This document shows positions 1-5,279 of a DNA stretch of 5,279 bases, piece by piece. The stretch comes from an uncultured Micrococcales bacterium (lineage in GTDB: Bacteria > Actinomycetota > Actinomycetes > Actinomycetales > Microbacteriaceae). The stretch lies in assembly GCA_903820955.1 (NCBI GenBank), contig CAIJJH010000014.1, positions 1-5,279 of the forward strand, in the 5' to 3' direction. The notes beneath the pieces are model-generated. The model was not told the DNA's origin, searched no databases, and worked only from the letters and a program-made list of their open reading frames with translations. Position numbers and translations under genes: made by a program. Every line of letters begins with the position of its first letter. Positions within the stretch are counted from its first letter, which is position 1.

Positions 1-574
1 CGACGCCAAACATGACGATGGCGATGAAGACATCGAGAATTCGCCAGAACACCGGTTTTGACATCAGCCTTGAAGCAGCCTTTGCACCAAACCCCGCAGT
101 TGTGAACCAAACCACACTCGCCAACGAAGCCCCAGCCGCAAAGAACCACTTGTTGTCACCGAACTGGTTACCGATGCTACCGACCAAGATAACGGTGTCC
201 AAGTAAACGTGTGGGTTCAGCAGAGTCAGAGCCAAAACCGTGGTGACGACCTTCACTCGTGACTGCTCGGCAGCCCCAGCCGCATCGAGACTCTCGTTCT
301 TGAAAGCGGCTCGAGCAGATCTAAAACCGAACCAAGCCAAGTAGGCGACGCCGAACCATCGAATCACCTCAAGTAGCCAAGGCAACGAAGTAATCAGTGC
401 GCCGAGCCCTCCGATACCCAAGCAAATGAGCGCGATGTCGGCGATCGAGCAGATGGCAACGACCAGAAACACGTGAGACCGGGTCAACCCCTGACGAATC
501 ACAAAAGCGTTCTGAGCGCCAATGGCAATAATCAGTGACAGACCGGTGAGAAAACCCGGCAGAAAAGCCAGCAA
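1..574 (-). CDS. LysE/ArgO-family amino-acid exporter, 3' end beyond the window
   Basis: Predicted inner-membrane exporter of basic amino acids; LysE (Corynebacterium) and ArgO (E. coli) export L-lysine and/or L-arginine. The window holds 191 codons, and family members are roughly 200-235 residues, so only a short C-terminal piece is missing. Family marks visible in order are a hydrophobic first helix with GAQNAFVIRQG (residues 19-29), an Asp in helix 2 (D46), RWFGVAYLAWFG (72-83), a short hydrophilic linker (about 92-108), LNPHVYLDT (119-127), and an aromatic-rich C-terminal pair of helices beginning KWFFAAGA. The motif at 119-127 is ArgO-like and the C-terminal part is closer to Corynebacterium LysE, so the substrate (Lys, Arg or both) is undecided. 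The start is TTG at 574. The codon just before it in frame is TAG, so no earlier start exists, and the N-terminus aligns well with the family. It follows the 82-residue membrane protein with no gap. Confidence 0.9.
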   Translation of the reverse strand, partial: MLAFLPGFLTGLSLIIAIGAQNAFVIRQGLTRSHVFLVVAICSIADIALICLGIGGLGALITSLPWLLEVIRWFGVAYLAWFGFRSARAAFKNESLDAAGAAEQSRVKVVTTVLALTLLNPHVYLDTVILVGSIGNQFGDNKWFFAAGASLASVVWFTTAGFGAKAASRLMSKPVFWRILDVFIAIVMFGV

Positions 575-823
575 CTAATTTGCCTTCTTCTTGAATGCCA
601 AAAAGCCAATCGAGACCAATAGCGGAATGGTCGGCACCAAGCCAAGTTGCATCGAGAGGCTAAATGCCCCGATTGTGACCAGCAACAGCATGCCCGTGGA
701 AGCAAAGCCCCAGGCCTTGTTGATCTTGCCCGACCAAGACAGCACGCTCAAGATAACAGCGGCTATAGCTAGTGCCAAGATAAAAGCGAGGATGCCCATT
801 ACCAAATACGCTAAAGATTCCAT
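575..823 (-). CDS. Small membrane protein of unknown function, 82 residues
   Basis: I do not recognise this family. The protein is almost entirely hydrophobic, with three predicted transmembrane stretches at about residues 5-29, 40-58 and 61-77. A short polar loop (SGKINKAW, 31-38) follows the first, and a basic C-terminus (KKKAN) is likely cytosolic. The start is ATG at 823. A longer in-frame reading to 985 exists but its extra residues (Ser/Arg/Cys-rich, not membrane-like) are a frame-shifted shadow of the MFS gene. The ATG lies 4 bases after the MFS stop and has a GGAGG site upstream, so it is almost certainly translated with the MFS gene. It ends directly against the start of the LysE/ArgO gene. 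Its place between two exporter genes suggests an accessory role in the membrane, but that rests on position only. Confidence 0.8.
   Translation of the reverse strand: MESLAYLVMGILAFILALAIAAVILSVLSWSGKINKAWGFASTGMLLLVTIGAFSLSMQLGLVPTIPLLVSIGFLAFKKKAN
583..588 (-). promoter_or_regulatory. Ribosome binding site for the LysE/ArgO gene
   Basis: The minus strand reads AGAAGG eight bases before the TTG codon at 574, inside the last codons of the upstream 82-residue gene. It matches the AGGAGG consensus at five of six positions. This supports TTG as the start, because an in-frame stop abuts it and excludes anything upstream. Confidence 0.55.
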
Positions 824-827
824 AACC

Positions 828-2030
828 CTATTGTCCTCCGACCTCGTCTTCTTTGAAACTCCTGCCAAAGCGAATAACGTCTGGTGCAAATATCGCCAGG
901 ATGATTGCCGAGAGAATTCCACAGACCAACAGCACCGGACGCACGTGGAAGAACGAAATCGCGATACCCGAGAGGACGATGCCAATCACGCTGCCGCTCT
1001 GGATAATCGCATCAATCGCCGCCATCACGCGTCCGAGCATTTCTTGCGGAGAACGAGTCATGACGATGCTGATTGCGTATGCGTTAAGAACGGAGTTGCC
1101 GACACCGGTAGCCAAGGCAAGAGCAATGGCAATGCCCCAGTTTGGGGCAAGCGCGAAGCCAAGAATGGCTAGAACCAAAACCGCAATGCCAACAATCACG
1201 GCCATCGCGTGGAATCTCTTGTTGAGCTTGATTGCTGCGGTGAGAACTGCGCCGATTATGCTGCCGGCGGCGAACGATGCACCAACTATTCCGTAGATTA
1301 AGTTGCTGGCGTGTAGCTCATCTTTGATAAGGAACACTTCGCCCACGTTGAATGAGCCGAGAGCGATGATCAGAACGCTCACTAGGACGACGATTGCTCG
1401 AATTAGGCGATCGCTAAACACGAATCGAATACCGGCCATTGCGCTGAGCTTCTCGCCGACTTCGTGCTTCACAGCCTTGCGATTCAACCCGATAGCAAAG
1501 AACGCAGCGGCAAGAAACCAAAAACTTATCGCGTCAATGACGAACGGCCAGAAGTAGCCAGATGTTGTCACCAAAATGCCGCCCAATGCCGGGGCGAACA
1601 GGGTTCCGAAAGATGCCATCGACTGCATCAGCCCTGTGACTCTTGGTAAGTCGTCGGGGTTGGTAACGGTAACTTGGACGGCCTGCATAGCTGGAGCGAC
1701 TAGGGTTCCGGCTGAGGCGGTAATTAACAGCGCGATGGGAGTCCACCAAACCGGTAGCCCAATGGCCAGCGATCCGGAGCTCAAACCCATGACCGCTAGA
1801 GCAGGGATAATCACCTGTCGCGAAGAAAACTTATCGGCAATCAAGCCAGAGACGGGCGCCATGAAGATCGTTGGCAAGCCAAAGGCGAGAAGGTAGACCG
1901 ATACGCCGCCCGCTCCCACGGTGTCCTTGTCGCGCAGAATCACAGCAAAGGTTGTGAGCGCACTACCCAGCCAAGATAGGGCGCCGGCGGTCGAAAGAAT
2001 GTAGAGCTTGCGCCAGGGGGTTTTCATCAC
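828..2030 (-). CDS. MFS transporter (MFS_3/EntS-like exporter), 399-400 residues
   Basis: Major facilitator superfamily membrane transporter, probably a proton-driven exporter. The length and layout fit 12 helices: six at about residues 10-32, 42-64, 72-91, 95-117, 131-154 and 158-182, a cytosolic central loop (183-207, charged), then six more from about 208 to 385, and a charged C-terminal tail (RSFKEDEVGGQ). The helix 2-3 loop carries a motif-A-like stretch, SGLIADKFSSRQV (61-73), with the expected Gly and Asp. The helix 10-11 loop has RSPQEMLGRVMA (326-337), typical of the MFS_3 group that includes enterobactin and macrolide/tetracycline-type efflux proteins. The substrate cannot be read from sequence. 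The start is GTG at 2030 or ATG at 2027; TAG lies in frame immediately upstream, so nothing earlier is possible. No good Shine-Dalgarno is visible. It begins 20 bases after the upstream 101-residue gene and ends 4 bases before the next gene. Confidence 0.9.
   Translation of the reverse strand: MMKTPWRKLYILSTAGALSWLGSALTTFAVILRDKDTVGAGGVSVYLLAFGLPTIFMAPVSGLIADKFSSRQVIIPALAVMGLSSGSLAIGLPVWWTPIALLITASAGTLVAPAMQAVQVTVTNPDDLPRVTGLMQSMASFGTLFAPALGGILVTTSGYFWPFVIDAISFWFLAAAFFAIGLNRKAVKHEVGEKLSAMAGIRFVFSDRLIRAIVVLVSVLIIALGSFNVGEVFLIKDELHASNLIYGIVGASFAAGSIIGAVLTAAIKLNKRFHAMAVIVGIAVLVLAILGFALAPNWGIAIALALATGVGNSVLNAYAISIVMTRSPQEMLGRVMAAIDAIIQSGSVIGIVLSGIAISFFHVRPVLLVCGILSAIILAIFAPDVIRFGRSFKEDEVGGQ
835..839 (-). 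promoter_or_regulatory. Ribosome binding site for the 82-residue membrane protein
   Basis: A perfect GGAGG on the minus strand sits 11 bases before the ATG at 823 and lies within the last codons of the MFS gene (the Gly-Gly before the stop). It decides the start of the small gene at 823 rather than the longer in-frame reading to 985, and it implies coupling to MFS translation. Confidence 0.6.
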
Positions 2031-2043
2031 CTAGTCAGACTAG
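2031..2043. repeat. Perfect 13-base palindrome touching the MFS start
   Basis: The sequence reads CTAGTC-A-GACTAG: two exact 6-base inverted arms with a 1-base centre. It fills most of the 20-base gap between the upstream small gene and the MFS start, ending one base before the GTG codon. It could be an operator for a dimeric repressor or simply chance. A 1-base loop cannot form a stable RNA hairpin as drawn, which makes a DNA-binding site more plausible than an RNA structure. Confidence 0.45.
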
Positions 2044-2050
2044 CGCCCAA

Positions 2051-2356
2051 CTACATCCCGAACTGCGGGTTGAAGTACAGAACCATCATGTAAACGGCAA
2101 CCAATACGAGGGCGAGGGCGAAGCCGCGCCAGGCCGATCGCTTCCAAGGAACCTTGGCGCTCTTTGCCAGGTCAAACCACGAGAACGCTGCTACGACCAA
2201 AGAAATCACAGCGAAAGTGATGTAACCAAACAAGAAGATACAGACCAAACCCATCGGGGTCAGGATAGGCACTACGAGGTTGAGCCAACGAAACTTTCTG
2301 TAGTTCTGGGCCCAGCCCTTTCGGGGCGTCCAATTGTCGCTGTCTCGTTCCATCAC
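2051..2356 (-). CDS. Membrane protein of unknown function, 100-101 residues
   Basis: I cannot assign a family. The N-terminal about 24 residues are polar and charged (DSDNWTPRKGW, then QNYRKFRW), which suggests a cytosolic lead. Hydrophobic segments follow at about residues 25-44, 46-61 and 78-95, with a basic loop (KSAKVPWKRSAWRG, 65-78) between the second and third. The start is GTG at 2356 or ATG at 2353. An in-frame TAG at 2366-2368 rules out anything upstream, and the only purine-rich stretch (AGGGG) is too close to act as a normal ribosome site, so leaderless translation is likely. It is the first gene after the tRNA terminator and precedes the MFS gene by 20 bases on the same strand. 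This makes it the probable head of the exporter operon. Its hydrophobicity and length fit a real protein rather than an antisense reading. Confidence 0.75.
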   Translation of the reverse strand: MMERDSDNWTPRKGWAQNYRKFRWLNLVVPILTPMGLVCIFLFGYITFAVISLVVAAFSWFDLAKSAKVPWKRSAWRGFALALVLVAVYMMVLYFNPQFGM

Positions 2357-2364
2357 CCCTAAAC

Positions 2365-2370
2365 ACTATG
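2365..2370 (-). promoter_or_regulatory. Candidate -10 element for the four-gene membrane operon
   Basis: The minus strand carries CATAGT (four of six matches to TATAAT), with 8 bases between it and the GTG at 2356. Transcription would then start at or within a couple of bases of the first codon, giving a leaderless message, which is common in Actinobacteria. No convincing -35 hexamer is visible at the right distance, since that position is occupied by the tRNA terminator stem. Confidence 0.3.
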
Positions 2371-2375
2371 CCCAG

Positions 2376-2413
2376 CGAAAAGAAAAAGACCAGCCATTTC
2401 TGACTGGTCTTTC
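2376..2413 (-). terminator. Intrinsic terminator after tRNA-Ala
   Basis: Read on the minus strand, AAAGACCAG (2412-2404) pairs perfectly with CTGGTCTTT (2393-2385) across a 10-base loop, and a T-rich run (TTTTTCTTTTC, 2387-2377) follows. This is a standard rho-independent terminator placed 8 bases after the tRNA-Ala 3' end. It should end the tRNA transcript, and possibly the whole gyrA-DUF3566-tRNA transcript. The plus-strand reading also has a short T-containing tail, but no plus-strand gene converges on it. Confidence 0.85.
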
Positions 2414-2420
2414 CCTTTTG

Positions 2421-2493
2421 TGGAGACTAGGGGGGTCGAACCCCTGACCCCCTGCTTGCAAAGCAGGTGCTCTACCAACTGAGCTAAGTCCCC
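2421..2493 (-). tRNA. tRNA-Ala (anticodon TGC)
   Basis: A complete 73-base cloverleaf can be read on the minus strand. The acceptor stem GGGGACT/AGTCTCC contains the G3:U70 wobble pair that alanyl-tRNA synthetase requires. The D arm is GCTC/GAGC, the anticodon arm CCTGC-TTTGCAA-GCAGG gives anticodon TGC, and the T arm is AGGGG-TTCGACC-CCCCT. The discriminator base is A73. The next bases are CAA, so the CCA end is not encoded and must be added by nucleotidyltransferase. It lies 27 bases downstream of tRNA-Ile and was probably co-transcribed with it. Confidence 0.98.
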
Positions 2494-2500
2494 TTGATCA

Positions 2501-2514
2501 ATTGCTTTCGCAAT
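2501..2514 (-). other. Small GNRA-loop hairpin between the two tRNAs
   Basis: In the minus-strand transcript ATTGC-GAAA-GCAAT forms a 5-base-pair stem (a G-U pair can extend it) closed by a GAAA tetraloop. It sits in the 27-base spacer, 6 bases after the tRNA-Ile 3' end and 7 bases before the tRNA-Ala 5' end. It may help separate the two tRNAs during folding or processing; no function is shown by sequence alone. Confidence 0.4.
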
Positions 2515-2520
2515 CTTTCG

Positions 2521-2594
2521 TGGGCCTAGGAGGACTTGAACCTCCGACCTCTTCATTATCAGTGAAGCGCTCTAACCACCTGAGCTATAGGCCC
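2521..2594 (-). tRNA. tRNA-Ile (anticodon GAT)
   Basis: A complete 74-base cloverleaf on the minus strand. The acceptor stem is GGGCCTA/TAGGCCC, fully paired, and the D arm is GCTC/GAGC with a 9-base loop. The anticodon arm CTTCA-CTGATAA-TGAAG gives GAT, which reads ATC and ATT. The T arm is GGAGG-TTCAAGT-CCTCC and the discriminator is A73. The following bases are CGA, so CCA is not encoded. It is the first of the Ile-Ala pair that follows gyrA and the DUF3566 gene, an arrangement shared with many Actinobacteria. Confidence 0.98.
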
Positions 2595-2608
2595 CTAGAG
2601 CCTTTTCA

Positions 2609-2637
2609 ACTTTACGCGAATAATGGCCGCGGTTCAA
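2609..2637 (-). promoter_or_regulatory. Candidate promoter for the tRNA-Ile/tRNA-Ala unit
   Basis: On the minus strand TTGAAC (2637-2632) and TAAAGT (2614-2609) are separated by exactly 17 bases; each matches four of six bases of the sigma70-type consensus. Transcription would begin near 2602, a few bases before the tRNA-Ile 5' end at 2594. No terminator is visible between the DUF3566 stop and this site, so read-through from gyrA could also feed the tRNAs. Confidence 0.4.
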
Positions 2638-2655
2638 ACCGAAAAGAAAAACCTT

Positions 2656-3027
2656 TTAGTTGTTGGTTAAACCGACTGCGAGTCCGCCGGTGAAGCGGGC
2701 AATCAGGTTGTAAACCATTGCTAGAACGCCACTTAGGAGGGTTCCGGCAACGATGTTGATGATTGCCACGATGAAACCGTAGGAGACCATCTGCGGAAGG
2801 CTAATTAGAGAACCGCCCTCACCAACACCAACCTGGCTGAGCAGATTGTTTACGCTGCTGCTCGAAAGGATGAACCAGAAGGCTACGAAACCTACAATGA
2901 TTGCGACCCCGAGGGCGAGGTTGACCATGAAACCCATGCGAATCGCAGACCAAAACTCGATCTGGACTAGCTTTAGCTTGACCTGCTTGGTTGGGGTGGT
3001 CGAGCCTTTGCGGCTGAATCGGCTCAT
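2656..3027 (-). CDS. DUF3566 membrane protein (Rv0007-like), 123 residues
   Basis: Member of the DUF3566 family of actinobacterial membrane proteins encoded directly after gyrA; the mycobacterial counterpart is Rv0007. The biochemical role is unknown. The short basic N-terminus ([20 protein letters not shown]) is much shorter than the long disordered lead of many relatives. The family core follows: [12 protein letters not shown] (22-33), a first transmembrane helix (about 32-55), a polar extracytoplasmic loop (56-80), a second helix (about 82-107), and the closing [15 protein letters not shown] (106-120), where the family has a Tyr-Asn and Gly-Gly signature. The start is ATG at 3027, overlapping the gyrA stop in ATGA, so translation is probably coupled. 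A Shine-Dalgarno site lies inside the gyrA end. It is followed after 61 bases by tRNA-Ile, with no clear terminator between. Confidence 0.92.
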   Translation of the reverse strand: MSRFSRKGSTTPTKQVKLKLVQIEFWSAIRMGFMVNLALGVAIIVGFVAFWFILSSSSVNNLLSQVGVGEGGSLISLPQMVSYGFIVAIINIVAGTLLSGVLAMVYNLIARFTGGLAVGLTNN

Positions 3028-5279
3028 TCGCTGGCCTCTCCTTCTTCTGCAACTTCGGTGACTTCGGTTGAGTCTTCGATTGTGTCTTCTGCGGTTGATT
3101 CTAGGTTGCGCTCGGAGTTCTTGGCTAGGCCTAGAACCGAGTCTTCATCTTGGAACCTTGCAAAGACTACGCCCATGGTGTCGCGGCCCCTTGCCGGGAC
3201 CTCGCTTACCTGAGACCTGACAACTTTACCGCTGTTTAGAACGACTAGGACTTCGTCTTCATCGGTCACGATCAGGGCACCGACTAGGTCGCCGCGCTTC
3301 TCTTCGAGCTTGGCAACCTTGATGCCCAAGCCACCTCGGTTCTGCGGGCGGTATTCGCCAACGGCCGTGCGCTTGGCAAAGCCGCCCTCGGTGACGACGA
3401 AGACGAAGGTGTCGTCGGAATCGTTGATTACGTCGGCGCTGAGTAGGTAGTCGCCTGTTCTGAAGTGCATGCCGATAACACCCGAGGTGTCGCGGCCCAT
3501 TGGGCGCATGCTTTCGTCGTTTGCCGAGAAGCGGATGCTCATGCCCTTGTGGCTGACAAGTAGGAGGTCATCACTTTCTGAAACCAGCATCGCGCTGACC
3601 AGTTCGTCGCCTTCGCGAAGCTTGATTGCGATGATTCCACCGGTGCGGGCGGTGTCGTAGGCCTCAAGCGAGGTCTTCTTCACCAGGCCTTCGCGGGTAG
3701 CCAGGATCAGGTAAGGCGAAGCCTTGTAATCCTTCATGTCTAGAACCTGAGCGACGGACTCGTCTGGCTGCAGTGAAAGCAGGTTAGCTACGTGCTGGCC
3801 CTTGGCATCGCGGCCGGCCTCTTGAACCTCGTAGGCCTTGGCACGATAGACGCGGCCCTTGTTGGTGAAGAACAGGAGCCAGTGGTGAGTTGTCGTGACA
3901 AAGAAGTGCTCAACGACGTCGTCTGCACGAAGGTTCGCACCCTTAACGCCCTTGCCGCCGCGGTGCTGAGAGCGGTAGTTGTCGCTCTTGGTGCGCTTGA
4001 TGTAGCCGCCGCGGGTGAGCGAGATGACCATCTCTTCTTCTGGGATCAGGTCTTCCATGTTCATGGTTCCGTCGCCGGTGAAGATGATCTCCGACCTGCG
4101 GTCGTCGCCGTGGCGGGTGACAACCTCGGCGAGTTCTTCGCTGATGATCGAGCGCTGACGAACCGGGTCGGCGATGATCGCCTTGTACTCGACGATTAGC
4201 GCTTCGAGTTCGGCGGCTTCGTCGATGATCTTCTGACGCTCGAGAGCGGCAAGCTGACGAAGCTGCATGTTCAAGATTGCACGAGCCTGAAGGTCGTCGA
4301 TCTTGAGGAGCTTCATCAGGCCTTCTCGGGCGTCGTCAACGGTTGGGCTCTTGCGAATCAGGGCGATAACCGCATCTAGTGCGTCGAGGGCCTTTAGGTA
4401 GCCGCGCAGAATGTGGGCTCGTTCTTCGGCCTTGCGAAGTCTGAACTGGGTGCGGCGAACGATGACTTCAATCTGGTGTTCAACCCAGTAACGAATGAAG
4501 CCGTCGAGGCTGAGTGTGCGAGGGACTCCGTCGACCAGGGCCAGCATGTTGGCGCCGAAGTTTTCTTGGAGCGGGGTCATCTTGTAAAGGTTGTTTAGAA
4601 CAACCTTCGCTACGGCGTCACGCTTAAGAACGATGACCAGGCGCTGGCCGGTACGGCCAGAGGTTTCGTCGCGAATATCGGCGATGCCGGAAAGCTTGCC
4701 CTCCTTGACGAGCTCAGCGATGCGCTGGGCGAGGTTGTCTGGGTTCACCTGGTAAGGCAGTTCGGTGACCACTAGGCAGGTGCGGCCGTGGAGTTCTTCA
4801 ACGTTGACGATGGCGCGCATGGTGATCGAGCCGCGACCGGTTGTGTAGGCATCGATGATTCCGCGGGTGCCAAGAATCTGTGCTCCGGTCGGAAAGTCTG
4901 GGCCCTTGATGCGCTGCATGAGGGCGGCTAGGAGCTCTTCTTGAGTTGCGTTCGGGTTCTCGAGGAACCACTGGGCGCCAGAGGCGACTTCGCGTAGGTT
5001 GTGAGGCGGAATGTTTGTGGCCATACCAACCGCGATACCGATCGAGCCGTTGATTAGCAGGTTCGGGATTCGGCTTGGCAGAATCGTCGGCTCTTGGGTG
5101 CGTCCGTCGTAGTTGTCTTGGAAGTTGACGGTGTCTTCGTCGATGTCGCGAACCATCTCGAGGGCAAGGTTTGCCATGCGGCACTCGGTGTATCGAGGAG
5201 CGGCGGCTGGGTCGTTACCCGGCGAACCAAAGTTACCCTGGCCCGAAACTAGTGGGTAGCGAAGAACCCAGTCCTGAAC
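3024..5279 (-). CDS. gyrA: DNA gyrase subunit A, 5' end beyond the window (751 codons present)
   Basis: GyrA forms the A2B2 gyrase with GyrB in the cytoplasm. It cuts and reseals DNA and wraps it to introduce negative supercoils using ATP. The first codon in the window corresponds to about residue 93 of E. coli GyrA, so the start and the quinolone positions 83/87 lie outside. Visible in order (window codons) are [16 protein letters not shown] (6-21), catalytic Tyr30 in RYTE (codon at 5190-5192; E. coli Tyr122), and the intercalating Ile82 in [18 protein letters not shown] (E. coli Ile174). The tower/coiled-coil and C-gate region (about 250-390) follows with [19 protein letters not shown] and [15 protein letters not shown]. 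The six-bladed C-terminal pinwheel starts near 415 with GyrA box QHRGGKG (438-444, bases 3948-3968) and a degenerate copy QNRGGLG (646-652). An acidic tail closes the protein. The stop TGA overlaps the DUF3566 start. The reading frame is intact, and the Met at 5177 is internal. Confidence 0.98.
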   Translation of the reverse strand, partial: VQDWVLRYPLVSGQGNFGSPGNDPAAAPRYTECRMANLALEMVRDIDEDTVNFQDNYDGRTQEPTILPSRIPNLLINGSIGIAVGMATNIPPHNLREVASGAQWFLENPNATQEELLAALMQRIKGPDFPTGAQILGTRGIIDAYTTGRGSITMRAIVNVEELHGRTCLVVTELPYQVNPDNLAQRIAELVKEGKLSGIADIRDETSGRTGQRLVIVLKRDAVAKVVLNNLYKMTPLQENFGANMLALVDGVPRTLSLDGFIRYWVEHQIEVIVRRTQFRLRKAEERAHILRGYLKALDALDAVIALIRKSPTVDDAREGLMKLLKIDDLQARAILNMQLRQLAALERQKIIDEAAELEALIVEYKAIIADPVRQRSIISEELAEVVTRHGDDRRSEIIFTGDGTMNMEDLIPEEEMVISLTRGGYIKRTKSDNYRSQHRGGKGVKGANLRADDVVEHFFVTTTHHWLLFFTNKGRVYRAKAYEVQEAGRDAKGQHVANLLSLQPDESVAQVLDMKDYKASPYLILATREGLVKKTSLEAYDTARTGGIIAIKLREGDELVSAMLVSESDDLLLVSHKGMSIRFSANDESMRPMGRDTSGVIGMHFRTGDYLLSADVINDSDDTFVFVVTEGGFAKRTAVGEYRPQNRGGLGIKVAKLEEKRGDLVGALIVTDEDEVLVVLNSGKVVRSQVSEVPARGRDTMGVVFARFQDEDSVLGLAKNSERNLESTAEDTIEDSTEVTEVAEEGEASE
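3038..3043 (-). promoter_or_regulatory. Ribosome binding site for the DUF3566 gene
   Basis: AAGGAG on the minus strand lies 10 bases before the ATG at 3027, within the last codons of gyrA. Together with the ATGA stop/start overlap it supports coupled translation of the two genes and fixes the DUF3566 start. Confidence 0.65.
3051..3068 (-). repeat. 9-base tandem duplication in the gyrA tail
   Basis: Two adjacent copies of a 9-base unit (ACCGAAGTC and ACCGAAGTT on the minus strand, differing only in the last base) encode Thr-Glu-Val twice. They lie in the acidic C-terminal tail of GyrA, where the sequence is probably disordered and tolerant of in-frame duplication. Confidence 0.7.

Noticed and set aside
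824..985. Upstream extension of the 82-residue membrane protein
   Set aside because: The extra 54 residues overlap the MFS gene in another frame and are Ser/Arg/Cys-rich without membrane character, while ATG at 823 has a GGAGG site before it.
591..1172. Plus-strand open frame of 193 codons
   Set aside because: It spans antisense to both the 82-residue gene and the MFS gene, crossing their junction, and its product has no coherent domain pattern.
853..1296. Plus-strand open frame of 147 codons
   Set aside because: It lies wholly antisense to the MFS gene, has low-complexity Ala/Thr/Met/Ile composition typical of a reversed membrane-protein frame, and has no ribosome site or family motif.
2359..2693. 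Open frames running across the tRNA genes on both strands
   Set aside because: Their codons are the tRNA-Ile and tRNA-Ala sequences and the terminator; the tRNA folds are complete and explain the sequence.
3101..3139. CTAGGCCTAG palindrome and a surrounding imperfect hairpin near the gyrA 3' end
   Set aside because: It falls within coding sequence (VLGLAKNSE region), the longer stem has a bulge, and no T-run follows, so there is no support for a terminator or operator.
3792..4199. Plus-strand open frame of 135 codons antisense to gyrA
   Set aside because: The Ala/Val/Asp-rich product is what a reversed gyrA frame gives at this GC content. gyrA is intact and certain here.
4644..4660. CTGGCCG-GTA-CGGCCAG inverted repeat
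   Set aside because: It is perfect (7+7) but lies inside well-conserved gyrA coding sequence (the SGRTGQR region) and has no T-run, so it is best explained by codon use.
1..5279. A new multi-gene system, CRISPR array, insertion sequence, phage or defence island
   Set aside because: No repeat array, transposase, integrase, nuclease, toxin or reverse-transcriptase motif was seen on either strand; the content is housekeeping genes plus transport genes.

Overview
The window looks like a piece of an actinobacterial chromosome, most likely a moderate-GC member of Microbacteriaceae (lineages such as Rhodoluna or Aquiluna are possible, but this is inference from protein style and base composition). 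Every supported gene lies on the minus strand, so transcription runs from high to low coordinates. The block gyrA - DUF3566 membrane protein - tRNA-Ile - tRNA-Ala is the arrangement seen in many Actinobacteria next to dnaA/gyrB (for example gyrA-Rv0007-ileT-alaT in Mycobacterium tuberculosis). The window is therefore probably close to oriC.

Region 3024-5279 holds the C-terminal 751 codons of DNA gyrase subunit A. It contains the catalytic tyrosine, the isoleucine wedge, the C-gate helices, the GyrA box and an acidic tail. Only about the first 90 residues, including the core quinolone-resistance positions, lie outside. The gyrA stop overlaps the start of a 123-residue DUF3566 membrane protein (2656-3027) in an ATGA junction. 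A short spacer with a candidate sigma70-like promoter leads to tRNA-Ile(GAT) (2521-2594) and tRNA-Ala(TGC) (2421-2493), and then to an intrinsic terminator (about 2376-2413).

Region 1-2356 is a tightly packed set of four membrane-protein genes, probably one operon: a 100-101 residue protein of unknown function, a 12-helix MFS exporter, an 82-residue protein with three predicted helices, and a LysE/ArgO-type amino-acid exporter cut off at the window edge. The gaps are 20, 4 and 0 bases. The first gene appears to start leaderlessly just past the tRNA terminator.

I found no mobile element, CRISPR array, toxin-antitoxin pair, defence gene or recognisable new system. The less ordinary points are small: two SD-less GTGATG starts, a perfect 13-base palindrome touching the MFS start, a TAG/TTG zero-gap junction before the exporter gene, a GNRA-loop hairpin between the tRNAs, and an acidic GyrA tail with a 9-base internal duplication.
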